From: Monodelphis domestica
Lineage: Eukaryota; Chordata; Mammalia; Didelphimorphia; Didelphidae
DNA length: 64,000 nt
Direction of reading: 5' to 3'
NCBI RefSeq assembly: GCF_027887165.1
Contig: NC_077228.1
Coordinates: 110,564,086-110,628,085, forward strand
Below, piece after piece: positions 34,901-44,589 of the stretch. Made by a program: the position numbers and the translations under genes. Under the pieces are notes generated by a model. The model saw nothing but the letters and a program-made list of their open reading frames with translations, did no database searches and was not told where the DNA came from. Numbering within the stretch: position 1 is the stretch's first letter; the number at the start of each line of letters is the position of its first letter.

Positions 34901-37533
34901 TTAAACATCAGCTGTCTCCCCTGAACCCCCCTTTGAGAAGGGAGGTTTTTCTCTCTTTCCCCCTCTCTTTACTGAAAGTCTTAACCCCTCCAATACAAAT
35001 TAACCTCCTTTTTAATACATGGCCTACAGGCACAAAAAAAGACATACATTTTTGAACATGGCCAATGTTTAGATTTATTTTGCTTGACTACGTTTATATT
35101 TGATATGAAGGAAGGCTTCTATTAGGTGAGAAGGGGTTGGGGAAGAGTTGGTACTAGAGATGTTAAAAAAAGAAAGTAGAAAGCATTAATTTTAAAAATA
35201 CACTTGAGAAAACAAAAGTTTTAAAAGAGGATGCCAAGAGAGCAATTTTGTTTCTGTGTTAAATATAACTTATGTTTAAACCTTTTTGTTCTTTTTTTTT
35301 TAAACCCCTACCTTCTGTCTTGGGTTCCAAGGCAGAAGAATGGTAAGGGCTAGGCAATGGGAGTTAAGTGACTTGCCCAGGGTCACACAGCTGGGAAGTG
35401 TCTGAGGCCAGATTTGAACCTAGGACCTCCTGTCACTAGGCCTGGCTCTCAATCCATTGAGATACCCAACTGTCACCTTTGTTTTTCTTTGCATACTGAG
35501 CCATTCAAATTTGTTGACAAGTATTAAGTTTATAATAAACATTTTTTAAAAATTCATCCCAAGGGGGCAGCTGGGTAGCTCAGTGGATTGAGAGCCAGGC
35601 CTAGAGACAGGAGGTCCTAGGTTCAAATCTGGCCTCAGACACATCCCAGCTGTGTGACCCTGGGCAATTCACTTAACTCCCATTGCCTAGCCCTTACCAC
35701 TCTTCTGCCTTGGAACCAATACACCGTATTGATTCCAAGATGGAAGATGAAGGTTTATTTAAAAAAAAAATTTTTTTTAGATCATCCCAAGATAATACTA
35801 ACTTTTTTGGCTGCCATGGCAGACTTCTGACTCATATTAAGTTTGTAGTCCACTAATACCTCAAGATCTTCTTTTTTTTAACCCTTCTTTTCTTGTCTAA
35901 GTATTGATTCTAAGACAGAAGGGTAGCAAGGGCTAGTCAATCAGGGTTAAGTGACTTGCCTAGGATCACACAGCTAGGAAGTGTCTGAAGCCAGATTTGA
36001 GCCTAGGGCTTCCTGACTCCAGGCCTGGAACACTACCTACTGGGGCTACCTAGCTACCTCTACCCCAAGATCTTTTTCAGATAAACTGCATCTAACTATG
36101 CCTCTTCCATCTTGTACTTATAAACTTATTGAACCCAACTTTGTAAGAATTTATATCTTTTTATTTTATTTTATTTTTTATTATTTTTTAAATTTTATTA
36201 AATTTATTTTTTATATTTATTTATATTTATTTATTTTTATATATATGATATATAATATATTAATATTAATATATAAATTAAATTTATTAAATTTCATCTT
36301 CTCAGCTGTCATCCAGGGGCAGAGCTATCCCTTCCAGCTTTGTGTCATTTGTAAATTTAATGAGCCTGCCATCTAGGCTTTTTTTCCAAGATGCTGATGA
36401 AAATGTTAAACAGCACAAGGCCAAGCACAAATGATTCCTGTGGCACTCCACTGAAGACTTCCTTCTAGGATGCTATCAAACCACTATAGGCTACACTTTG
36501 GATCCAGTCATTCAACCAGGTCTCAGTCATTCCAACAGTACCACAGTCTAGTCCTTCTCTCCCACTTTTTCCATGAGTATAGTCCGAGAGACTCTATCAG
36601 ATGGGACTGCCCTGATCAACCAGTTTAACAGGAGATAACGATACGTAGCCAAGAAGCAGCGAGGGAGAATCCAGGTCCAGACTCACAGAAGAAGCCAGCC
36701 AGGACATCTCTCTGCGCAAGGCAAGAGCAATCAAGTACTTTTCTCTAAGCTGTGTGCCAGCACTCACACACACACACACCTTGTTGGCTAATAATAGGCA
36801 GGGCACAGGCTCCCCACTGGGCAGTGTGAGCTTACAGTCCAAGTCCTGCTTCCACTTCTGGCAGTTGCTGAAGGTGGTGGCATTGGTGACATCAAACATG
36901 ATGACACAGGCTGAGGCATCCCGATAGTACAGACGGGTCATGGAGGTGAATCGCTCCTGCCCTAGAAGGAAGCAAGAGACACGCATTCAGTGATCCAAAG
37001 TCTCGGGCTCAGCCTAGGCTTCTCCTTCCTCTCGTCAATCTACTGGCCCTCTCTGACTTCTGCTGGAGCACACAGCGAGCGGCCCACAACAATCTTATCT
37101 TGTTTTTCTGCTCCGACAGATGAAAACCCGGGAAGGATCAATATTTTCTTGATTACTATAGAGACAGTTTGGTGTGATAAGGATACTCACCTGCCTAATT
37201 GGACCTTATTTCATCATAGAAACAAAGGTCAATGCAATTTTTTTCAGAGATTAAAGATTCCAGGCTCACAAGTCTTTAAGTTTCCAAAGATTCTCCACCA
37301 TTTTCCAATTTTTAAAAATGGTCTCTGGTTTTGCCACCAGGCTCATTTCCTCTGTTGATACCCAAGTAAAGCAGATTTCCCCATTTCTACTCCCAAGGGT
37401 ACTATTTTCCCTACTCACCTGCAATATCCCATAGCTGGAGCCTCACCATTTCTGAATCTGACCACTGGAGAACCTTCAGAGCAAAGTCCACTGCAAAATC
37501 ACAACCAAAAATTAAAACCTTGGGAACGACTCT

Positions 37534-37573
<40 letters not shown>

Positions 37574-38290
37574 CAGAGACAGAGAGAGAGAGAGAATGTG
37601 TGTGTGTGTAAGAGAGAGAGACAGACAGAGAGATAGAGAGAGAGTATGTGTGTGTGTAAGAGACAGACAGAGAGATAGACAGAGAGAGTATGTGTGTGTG
37701 TAAGAGAGACAGAGAGAGAGAATGTGTGTGTGTGTGTAAGAGAGAGAGAGACAGAGTGTGTGTGTGTGTGAGAGAGAGATAGACAGAGAGAGAATGTGTG
37801 TGTGTGTAAGAGAGAGAGACAGACAGAGAGATAGAGAGAGAGTATGTGTGTGTGTAAGAGACAGACAGAGAGATAGACAGAGAGAGTATGTGTGTGTGTA
37901 AGAGAGACAGAGAGAGAGAATGTGTGTGTGTGTGTAAGAGAGAGAGAGACAGAGTGTGTGTGTGTGTGAGAGAGAGATAGACAGAGAGAGAATGTGTGTG
38001 TGTGTAAGAGAGAGAGACAGACAGAGAGATAGAGAGAGTATGTGTGTGTGTAAGAGAGACAGAGAGAGAGAATGTGTGTGTGTGTGTAAGAGAGAGAGAG
38101 ACAGAGTGTGTGTGTGTGTGAGAGAGAGATAGACAGAGAGAGAATGTGTGTGTGTGTAAGAGAGAGAGACAGACAGAGAGATAGAGAGAGAGTATGTGTG
38201 TGTGTAAGAGACAGACAGAGAGATAGAGAGAGTATGTGTGTGTGTAAGAGAGACAGAGAGAGAGAATGTGTGTGTGTGTAAGAGAGAGAG

Positions 38291-38389
<99 letters not shown>

Positions 38390-41300
38390 CAGAAAGAAAA
38401 AGAGAAAGGGGGGTAACACACACACATAAACACAGAGAAATTTCAAAATATATGGGATACCAAGAGAAGGGAGGGGAAACTTGGATAACTATTGGAAGGT
38501 ATTCGGTCAGATGACCAAATTATAGCAAATATCTCCTCTCCTAGGTGTTAGCTATATCCCAAAGCCTCATCTTCTTCTCTCTGTACCCTTTATAGGTGAT
38601 CTCATCAGTTTTGGTGAGTTCAATCATCATCTCTATGCAGAGGACTCCCCAATCTGAATCTCTAGCACCCGCCTCTTCTGTGCCAATCCTGGACCACTGA
38701 TCGCCTGTTGGGGATCTTCATCTGAATTTCCCATTGAGTCAAATTAATTCTCTTTTATCCACAAAATCCACCATTCTTCCAAACTGCCCTGCTTCAATCA
38801 AGGGCACTGCTATCCTTCCCCAGGTTCCCAACCTTGGAGTCATTCTCAATTTCTCCTTCTCCCATACCCCTTCTAGACAAGAAATAGCCAAGTCCCATCT
38901 GTCTTCCCAGTATCCCTTGCATCTGCCCTCTTCTTTCCATTCACAAAGTCACTATCCCCATTCATCACCTTACCACTTTTGGTGGGGGCTATTGTAATAA
39001 CTTTTTTTTTTTAATAACCCTCACCTTCCATCTTGGAATCAATATTGTGCATTGGCTCCAAGGCAGAAGAGAGGGAAGGGCTAGGCAATGGGGGTCAAGT
39101 GACTTGCCCAGGGTCACACAGCTGGAAAGTGTCTGAGGCCAGATTTGAACCCAGGACCTCCCATCTCTAGGCCTGGCTCTCAACCCACTGAGCTACCCAG
39201 CTGCTCCCTGTAATAGCTTTCTAATTGGTCTCTAACTTAAGTCAGTCCTCTCTCTATTCAGTCTTCTACCCCAAAGCCAAATTGATATACTCAAAGTAGA
39301 GGTTTCACCATATCCCTCCCCACATGAGAGCCTTCAGTGGCTTCCAGTTTCCTCTAGGATTAATGACAAACTCCTCTCTCTGGCATTTAAAACCCTTCAT
39401 AAAATAGCTCCATCTTCTCCTTACAGACTTATTTTATTCCTTAAGTCAATCTGGCTTCCATGCTGCTTCCTGTCCAGGCCATTTTAATCTCCTGACTTAG
39501 TGCCGTGGACCAGCCTGTCCCCCATACTGGAATGCTTTTCTTTCTTTGCTCAACCCCTACAAAAGACATTTCCCAATTCGTCAGTGGTCACTGTTCTCCT
39601 CCTCCTAAGCCACCAAAAATTACTTTGTATCTACTGAACGGTGAGCAGAAGCTCCAGGGGGGCAGGACTGTACTTTTTTTTTTTTGTAACTCCAGGACGT
39701 AGTAGGTGCCTACTTTGCTTATTGAATAGAATTGCTGAATAAGGGCAATACAGGAGCGTGGAAAGAGAGCCAGATTTGGAGTCAGAAGACCTGGGTTTGA
39801 ATACCAAACTTCTGTTACCCATGTTTTCTATGCCCTTAGGTAAATTAACCGCTCCTTTCCTGGCCTCAGTTTCCTCATCTGAAAATGAAAGGCTTTGTAC
39901 TAAATGGCCTCTGAGGTCTCTTCCAGCTCCATTTCCTGATTGAGGAAAAATTGGGAGCAACCCCTAATTATTATTATTATCATCTGTACTCTTCAATCAA
40001 GAGCAGGGGCTCTAACTGCAAAGGAAAGCGATCACTAACCATCAACTTTGTCCACTGGTTTGCTTTCTCCTTGCCCTCTCTTTAAAGCAGACACTTCAGA
40101 TACACATAACTTCTGATTGATCAAAACGAAAATTCTTTTTTCTAACCTTAACATTGTCTTATAGAATTGATATTAAATGTTGGTTCCAAGGCTAAGAGTG
40201 GTAAGAGTTAGGCAATTGGGGCTCAGTGACTTGCCCAGGGTCACACAGCTGGGAAGTGTCTGAGGCCAGATTTAAATCCAGGACGTCTCACCTTCAGGCC
40301 TGGCTCTCTATCCAATGAGCTGCCCCAAAACTAAAATACTTATGAAATTTGTATTAGAAATATATCATTTGGGAGTTAAGGGTTTAAAAAAGGAAAGGAA
40401 AGGTAAAAAATCATTTAAATGAGATTGGCAGAACCAGAATCCTGTACACACTGATGGCAACATATATGGACATGGCATCATGAAATAGGTGACAAAAAGC
40501 TTGTCTTCCCTGGCTTCCCTGGCAGGTCAAGTCCTGTTTTTGATACAGACTGGCTCAACCTTTTAGTGCCCCGGGAAACCCTCTGTAAATGACAGGTAAG
40601 AATGTCAGCTCTTTGTAAGTAGGGATTATTTCATCTTTTGTAGGGGGGGTCTTGGGAGTAAAAATATCAATAGTTGTTTTATTTGTATTCAGTCTAATTT
40701 ATTTAACAAAGCATGACAAATTATGGTATATTCTTATAATTAAATAATACTTTAAAATGTGTGTTTATTGGGCGCAGCTGGGTAGCTCAGTGGATTGAGA
40801 GCCAGGTCTAGAGAGGGGAGATCCTAGGTTCAAATCTGGCCTCAGACACTTCCCAGCTGTGTGACCCTGGGCAAGTCACTTAACCCCCATTGCCTAGCCC
40901 TTACCACTCTAATGACTTGGAGCCAATATGTAGTATTGATTCCAAAATGGAAGGTAAAGGTTTAAAAAATAAAATAAAATAAAAATACTATGAAGCATAA
41001 TAATATAGAAAGATGTGGAAAGATCAAGAGAATGATGACTGGATATACATTGTCTTTAAAACTCAAGATGAAAATAATTACCAAACATTGGTTAATTGCT
41101 AATCCCTGTTCTTCTTTGTAATTGTTAATCCCTTGCTCTTACAAAGAGATTTATTCCTTATTTTGTATATTTTAGCATCTTTCATGGTTAAAATTATAAC
41201 CAAAAAAGTTTTCTTAAGAATGAGAAAATTGTCTCAGATATGTCCTAGCTGTGTGAACCAGGGCAAGTCACTTAACCCAAATTGCCTAGCCTTTGCCACT

Positions 41301-43723
41301 TAGAATTGATACTGAGTCAGAATGTAAGCTTTTTTTAAAATGTAAATTTTTTAAGATATATTTTTTATTTTTAAGTCAATATGCAGCCCATAGGCTCAGT
41401 TTCTATTTGAGTTTGACATCACTGGTGTAGAGGATAGAGAGCTGGACTCAAATCCAGAAAGATCTGGGTTCAAGTTAATTTCTGACATACAGGCTAGGTC
41501 ACCTTGGGCAGGTCACTTAACTTCCCAGTGCTCTGGGCAGCTCTAGAGGAGAACAGGCCAGCCAGCATTGGTTGAAGGAGTTTCTCATTTGGAAATTCTC
41601 TATCCCAGTGAAATCACAGGTCTGTTTCCCATTTCAAGTAATAATCTGTGGTCACTCCAATTTTACTTGATAACTATCTGTTTATCTTCAGACTGGTATT
41701 CTCATCAGTTTAGGGAACTCACAGACACTCTCAATAAGGAAACTCCTTCAATGATGTATGTCACACATTAAGTCAATGTTTAATAAAAAAAGTTAAGGGC
41801 AGCTAGATGGTACAGTGGATAGAGTGCTGGGCTTGGAATCAAGAAGACCGATCTGATCTCAGACACTGCCTGGGCAAGCCACTTAACCCTGCTTGTCTCA
41901 GTTTCCTAATCTGTAAAATGTGCTGGAGAAGGAAATGGCAAACTGCTCTAGTATTTTTGCCAAGAAAACCCCACAAGGGGTCATGAAAGTTAGCCATGAC
42001 TGAACAACAAAAACAAAGCTAAGAGGATCTTAAGTAAACTATCTAGAAAGAGGCACACTCAGCATGAATGCAAATGCAAATTTCTTTGCTGCTTGGCCAG
42101 TTTCTTTGGTTCTATTATAATAAGCATAAAGGGGTCCACCAAGATTTTAGGTAGAATAATTACATTTATAATTTTTTAAAATTAGGATAAAAATGACACA
42201 AGTAAGACCCAGTGGAATTGTGGGTGGGCTGCTGAGGCAGGAGGGAAAGAACATGAATCATGTAACCATGGAAAAATATTCTAAATTAATTAATTAAAAA
42301 TTTTCAATTCAAAAAATAAAATTAGGATAAAAATAGTCCCTCAACAGGGGCAATTTTCTAAGAAATATACCCCCTCTTTTGCTTGCTGCACCCATACATA
42401 TTTTCCCATTAAATAAAAAACATCTATAGACAGACATCAGTACCAAAACTCTGGTTGAGTCCATAGACCACGGGAGAGAAAGAAATTAAGTAGTTAAAAA
42501 CAAACAAACCCTTATTTTCTTCAGTAGTAATAACTCTAAGACAGAAGGACAAGAGCTAGGCAAAGAGGGTTAAATGACTTGCCTAGGATCACACAGCTAG
42601 AAAGTATCTGAGGGCAGATCTGAACCCAGGTCCTCCCTACTCCAGGTCTATCTATCTACTCTATCTACTGTGCCACGCAGCTGCCTTGAAATTAATAAAC
42701 TGTTGGTGAGTGCTCACTCTATTCCTGTCTTCCTACTCCTCTGTATCTCTCTGAAACCTCTTCAAACAAGTCCTATTTTATATCCTGGCAATACTTGGCT
42801 AATCCCCACAGGAGTGTTGTCTCTGATAAGCATCCTGACAAACTGTGATGGCAGAGTCAGGAACTTCGTGGGGGGGGGGGGGGGGGAGGGGGAGAGACTG
42901 ATCCTCATAGCAAAGCCACAAGATTCTCCACCTCTCTGAAAGCCCTTTTAGGCATCACAAACATCCAGCTCCAGCTCCATGATTCACCCAAGTTCTCTAA
43001 CCCTCCTCGTTTCTGAGAGACTCTCCCTGATGATGCAGGGTCTGACAGCAGCCCCGGCTTGGAAAAGGCATCGTGGGGAAGTGGAAAAAAATAGATTGTC
43101 TTTGGAATGAGAGGTTTAATCCCAATTTTGTGGAAACAGACGAGTCATTTGACCGCTGGCTCCCTTGGGTGTAAAATGGGGATAATTAGTATTTGTGTTG
43201 CCTCCTTCCCAGACGAGTTATAACGAAAGTGCTATGGAAAAGTCTGCTGCTCTTATTAAGAGTTTGCCTGCGCCCTTCCCAACGCGGCTCAGCTACCCTG
43301 GACACTCCCTGCATGGAACGTTAAAAATACGTCCGGCTCTGGACGTCTGAGAGGCCCCCAGGAGGAGGCTTGGGGCTGGAGGCGAAGTCAGAGGGCGACA
43401 ACGGAGACATTATTCTGGGCCACCTCCCCAGCCTGCCGCAGCCCCTCTCTCCCCTCGGGGATTCATCTTCACCAGCTGGGTCAAATCACTCTATTCCAGT
43501 CCGCAGCTCAACCACAGGCTGCCTCGCTCGCCTCCCTCCCGCTCCAAGCCCCCATCCCTTCCCCTCTTCCCCAGCCCGGGGCAGAGGACGGGCTCTCACC
43601 TCCCACGGTGGACTTGTAGTGTCTGCTGAAGCTGTCCTGGCAGTACCTCTGGACCAGGGACGTCTTGCCCACGGCGGCGTCTCCCACCACCAGCACCTTG
43701 AACAGGTAGTCTCGGCTGCCCAT
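31875..43723 (-). CDS. RAB29: RAB29 (RAB7L1), complete, five coding exons
   Basis: The exons are 43600-43723, 37419-37490, 36780-36961, 32544-32665 and 31875-31989. All introns are GT-AG and all phases match, giving 204 residues (human has 203). The product is a Rab-family small GTPase of the RAB32/38 branch, located at the trans-Golgi and stressed lysosomes, where it recruits and activates LRRK2. Visible motifs are the P-loop GDAAVGKTS (about residues 14-22), switch-I region HYKSTVGVDF, WDIAGQE, NKSD, ETSVKEN, and a C-terminal CC for geranylgeranylation. The ATG has G at -3 and G at +4. The Cys of human NKCD is Ser here, at a tolerant position. Three features are odd: a large minisatellite upstream of exon 2, the exon-3 donor inside a GT repeat, and a C-terminus one residue longer (SSPGWSCC). 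The gene looks intact. Confidence 0.96.
32186..32382 (+). mobile_element. tRNA-derived marsupial SINE (type A) in RAB29 intron 4
   Basis: Full-length copy, antisense to RAB29, only about 160 bp from exon 4. Confidence 0.93.
32544..32665 (-). CDS. RAB29: RAB29 coding exon 4
   Basis: It encodes SDLSPWAMTRDQIDRFSKEN through NEAM plus two bases of Arg. The acceptor is CCATAG and the donor AG|GTGAGT. It completes NKxD (as NKSD) and carries the G5-type motif ETSVKEN. Human reads CDLSPWAVSRDQIDRFSKEN, so identity is high. Confidence 0.94.
33036..33297 (+). mobile_element. tRNA-derived SINE with RTE-like tail (type B)
   Basis: Complete forward copy in RAB29 intron 3, antisense to the gene. Confidence 0.88.
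33613..33872 (+). mobile_element. tRNA-derived SINE with RTE-like tail (type B)
   Basis: Complete forward copy. AATCTGCCTAGG before and AGTCTGACTAGG after suggest a target duplication. Confidence 0.88.
33960..34150 (+). mobile_element. MIR/THER1-type SINE
   Basis: GCACTGGACAGAGAGTCGGG head, CATCTATAAAATGAGG core end, in RAB29 intron 3. Confidence 0.65.
34230..35030 (+). mobile_element. Possible LTR or leader of an endogenous retrovirus (fossil)
   Basis: GC- and purine-rich block inside the CR1/L3 remnant in RAB29 intron 3, with an ATTAAA site near 34,728 and no coding part. I take it as an old LTR with some leader sequence. Family unassigned, no internal genes left. Confidence 0.4.
35290..35477 (-). 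mobile_element. tRNA-derived marsupial SINE (type A)
   Basis: Reverse copy with a short deletion in the 3' body, in RAB29 intron 3. Confidence 0.92.
35565..35772 (+). mobile_element. tRNA-derived marsupial SINE (type A)
   Basis: Full-length forward copy. CATCCCAAG before and after (with the A-tail at the right) suggests the target duplication ATCATCCCAAG-like, in RAB29 intron 3. Confidence 0.93.
35871..36061 (-). mobile_element. tRNA-derived marsupial SINE (type A)
   Basis: Reverse copy. CCTCAAGATCTT before and CCCCAAGATCTT after look like the target duplication in the CR1/L3 remnant. Confidence 0.92.
36150..36296. repeat. AT-rich low-complexity tract
   Basis: TTTATTTT and TATTAATA units, inside the CR1/L3 remnant, in RAB29 intron 3. 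Confidence 0.9.
36761..36780 (-). repeat. (GT)7 microsatellite containing the RAB29 exon-3 donor
   Basis: On the minus strand AAG at the exon end is followed at once by seven GT units and then GAGTG. The splice site used for the conserved protein is the first GT. The best consensus donor (GTGAGT) is the last one. Confidence 0.9.
36780..36961 (-). CDS. RAB29: RAB29 coding exon 3
   Basis: The acceptor is TTCTAG and the exon is 182 nt. It encodes QERFTSMTRLYYRDASACVI (switch II) through PCLLLANK. The last codon is the Lys of the NKxD guanine-specificity motif. The donor begins GTGTGTGTGT, inside a (GT)7 run that ends in a stronger GTGAGT 12 nt downstream. Confidence 0.95.
37419..37490 (-). CDS. 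RAB29: RAB29 coding exon 2
   Basis: This 72-nt exon follows the acceptor TTTTGCAG and ends GCAG|GTGAGT. It encodes V(split)-DFALKVLQWSDSEMVRLQLWDIA plus the first base of Gly, covering the end of switch I and the WDIAG motif. Only 40 bp separate the acceptor from a long simple-repeat array. Confidence 0.95.
37531..38392. repeat. Composite (GT)n/(GA)n minisatellite in RAB29 intron 1
   Basis: About 860 bp of alternating GT runs, GA runs and short GACA/GATA tracts. There is higher-order order: a block of GT run, GAGAGAGATAGACAG, AATG, GT run, AAGAGAGAG, ATAGAGAG, TATG recurs. Landmark segments start near 37762, 37960 and 38114, giving periods of about 198 and then 154 bp. It ends in a pure (GT)n(GA)n run at 38296-38370. 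On the gene strand it is all pyrimidine or CA. ORFs of over 300 codons through it are artefacts of repeat length. Confidence 0.95.
38520..39640 (+). mobile_element. L2-type LINE copy split by a SINE
   Basis: It encodes in order an LYAEDSPI-like box, VPNLGVILNFSFSHTP, then, after the SINE at 39001-39208, the SDHVTPLL/KLQWLPIT-type block and a PHTGMLFF-like block of L2 ORF2. It lies in RAB29 intron 1, antisense to the gene. Confidence 0.6.
39001..39208 (-). mobile_element. tRNA-derived marsupial SINE (type A), nested in L2
   Basis: Reverse, full length, flanked by TGTAATAACTT and TGTAATAGCTT, in RAB29 intron 1. Confidence 0.95.
39750..39945 (+). mobile_element. MIR/THER1-type SINE
   Basis: GAGCCAGATTTGGAGTCAGA, CCTCAGTTTCCTCATCTGAA and GGTCTCTTCCAGCTCC in order, in RAB29 intron 1. 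Confidence 0.7.
40136..40326 (-). mobile_element. tRNA-derived marsupial SINE (type A)
   Basis: Reverse, nearly full length, in RAB29 intron 1. Confidence 0.9.
40770..40985 (+). mobile_element. tRNA-derived marsupial SINE (type A)
   Basis: Full-length forward copy with an AAAATAAAATAAAA tail, in RAB29 intron 1. Confidence 0.93.
41230..41340 (+). mobile_element. SINE type A, 5'-truncated
   Basis: Starts at TCCTAGCTGTGTGAACCAGG and runs to the 3' body. The tRNA-like head is absent. Confidence 0.7.
41422..41545 (+). mobile_element. MIR-type SINE fragment
   Basis: GAGAGCTGGACTCAAATCCA head and CACCTTGGGCAGGTCACTTA part. Confidence 0.55.
41796..42017 (+). mobile_element. tRNA-derived SINE with RTE-like tail (type B)
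   Basis: Forward copy with a deletion around the B box and a complete RTE-like end. Confidence 0.85.
42170..42330 (+). mobile_element. L1 3' end fragment
   Basis: It shares about 60 consecutive near-identical bases (GAACATGAATCATGTAACCA and onward) with the repeat at the left edge, which marks both as one relatively young subfamily. Confidence 0.6.
42505..42685 (-). mobile_element. tRNA-derived marsupial SINE (type A)
   Basis: Reverse copy, diverged, with a short TCTATCTATCTA expansion near the head. Confidence 0.85.
42871..42892 (+). repeat. Poly(G) run
   Basis: About 17 consecutive G followed by AGGGGG. This is the longest G homopolymer in the window, in unique sequence between a SINE and the RAB29 CpG island. 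Confidence 0.85.
43075..43265 (+). mobile_element. MIR-type SINE
   Basis: GGGTGTAAAATGGGGATAAT core end followed by the AAGTGCTATGGAAAAGT 3' part, just before the RAB29 CpG island. Confidence 0.6.
43600..43723 (-). CDS. RAB29: RAB29 coding exon 1
   Basis: It encodes MGSRDYLFKV to KSTVG plus the first base of the next codon (41 codons + 1 nt) and contains the P-loop. The donor reads GGAG|GTGAGA. Human RAB29 begins MGSRDHLFKVLVVGDAAVGKTS, so the match is nearly exact. The exon sits at the gene-side edge of the RAB29 CpG island. Confidence 0.96.
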
Positions 43724-44199
43724 GACGCGGAGTGAGGGAAGTGGACGAGACGGGAAATCGGGAGGGGGGAGGACGTGGAGGGCAAGTCAGCAAGTGACGG
43801 TGTCGGCGTTAACTTCTCGGGCGCTTACTTCGGTGGGGCTTAGGCTGATGAGAAAGCAGAAAAGGGAAACTTTGCCGGCGCTTCCTGGGTGGGGCGTGGA
43901 GGGCTGACCTCCCTCTCCACACCACCCTCCACTTTTCTTCCCCCTCCCGACCTAGCCTCGTGGGCTAGATGCCGCCTGGCCTCCCGGGGCTTCCCCTGAG
44001 TCCCTCGAGTCAAGGACTAAGTTCCGGCTAACTTCGGTCCACCCACGGAGGCCCGGGTGCAGACTTCCCCTCGCACGCCCTGGATCCGAGCGGGGAAGAG
44101 CGGTGGCTACAACTCCCAGGAACCCAAGTCCAAGCCCGGGCTCTGCTCAACCCTCTCTCATGCCCAACCCCTGCCATCACGTGTAGGAGAGCTCCCGAA

Positions 44200-44263
44200 A
44201 CTACATTTTCCAGCATGCCCGCCCGGTGGCAAAGAAAGCGCAGGGCCCCTGGGAAATGTAGTT
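44200..44263. promoter_or_regulatory. Inverted pair of GFY/ZNF143 motifs
   Basis: The plus strand reads ACTACATTTTCCAGCATGCC at 44200 and the minus strand reads AACTACATTTCCCAGG at 44263-44248. Both resemble the ZNF143/THAP11 promoter motif, whose second half is often AGCATGC, present here in the first copy. A CACGTG E-box lies 17 bp before the pair. Confidence 0.55.
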
Positions 44264-44356
44264 ACTGTGTTAAAGGCTTCACGGGGCCGCCGGTCGCTAA
44301 ATTCCTTGACGGCACTTCTTTGGGAACTCCAGCGTTGGTTTTAAACTGAATTCTAA

Positions 44357-44535
44357 GGGCAGCCAGGTGGCCTAGGGGATGGAGAGCCAGGTGTGGAGAT
44401 GACAGGTCCTGGGCTCGTATGTGACCTCAGGCACTTCCTAGCTGCGTGGCCCTGGTCAAGTCACTTCATGCCCCTTTATCTAGCCCTTACCACAATTCTT
44501 AAACAGTATTGATTCTAAGACGGAAGTATTGGGGG
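44357..44535 (+). mobile_element. tRNA-derived marsupial SINE (type A)
   Basis: Forward copy just upstream of the RAB29 CpG island, ending in a G-rich run (44,530-44,550). Confidence 0.88.
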
Positions 44536-44589
44536 GGTGGGGGGGGAGGAAGTGTGTAATGATACTTGTGCCGTTCACCAGCTGGGCAA

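Larger units (their letters stand above)
33300..36600 (-). mobile_element. CR1/L3 LINE copy in RAB29 intron 3, split by later insertions
   Basis: Pieces at 33,300-33,612, about 35,775-35,870, 36,062-36,150 and 36,297-36,600 follow the order of one antisense CR1/L3 element. At about 36,440 the minus strand encodes SGVPQ...VLFNIFI, the RT motif GVPQGSVLGP...LF. The 33,300 piece is the region near the CR1 3' end. SINEs (33,613, 35,290, 35,565, 35,871), an LTR-like fossil (about 34,230-35,030) and an AT-rich expansion lie in between. It has the same orientation as RAB29. Confidence 0.6.
43300..44310. promoter_or_regulatory. RAB29: RAB29 CpG island and promoter
   Basis: This GC- and CpG-rich stretch covers coding exon 1 and about 590 bp upstream. 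It holds three matches to the GFY/ZNF143 motif (consensus ACTACAATTCCC) at 44107-44120 (+), 44200-44219 (+) and 44248-44263 (-), and a palindromic E-box CACGTG at 44178-44183. Such motifs usually sit close to the start sites of housekeeping genes. The start site itself cannot be placed from sequence alone. Confidence 0.75.

Noticed and set aside
37531-38392. Regularly spaced repeats that could suggest a CRISPR-like array
   Set aside because: The units are pure simple sequence with no unique spacers, in a vertebrate intron.
37411-38446. Three overlapping minus-strand ORFs of 300-340 codons rich in LSLS and HTHT
   Set aside because: They are translations of a (GT)/(GA) array. Only the last 24 codons of one of them are real coding sequence (RAB29 exon 2).
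43370-44344. Plus-strand ORFs over the RAB29 promoter and exon 1
   Set aside because: Shadows of RAB29 exon 1 and of GC-rich promoter sequence.
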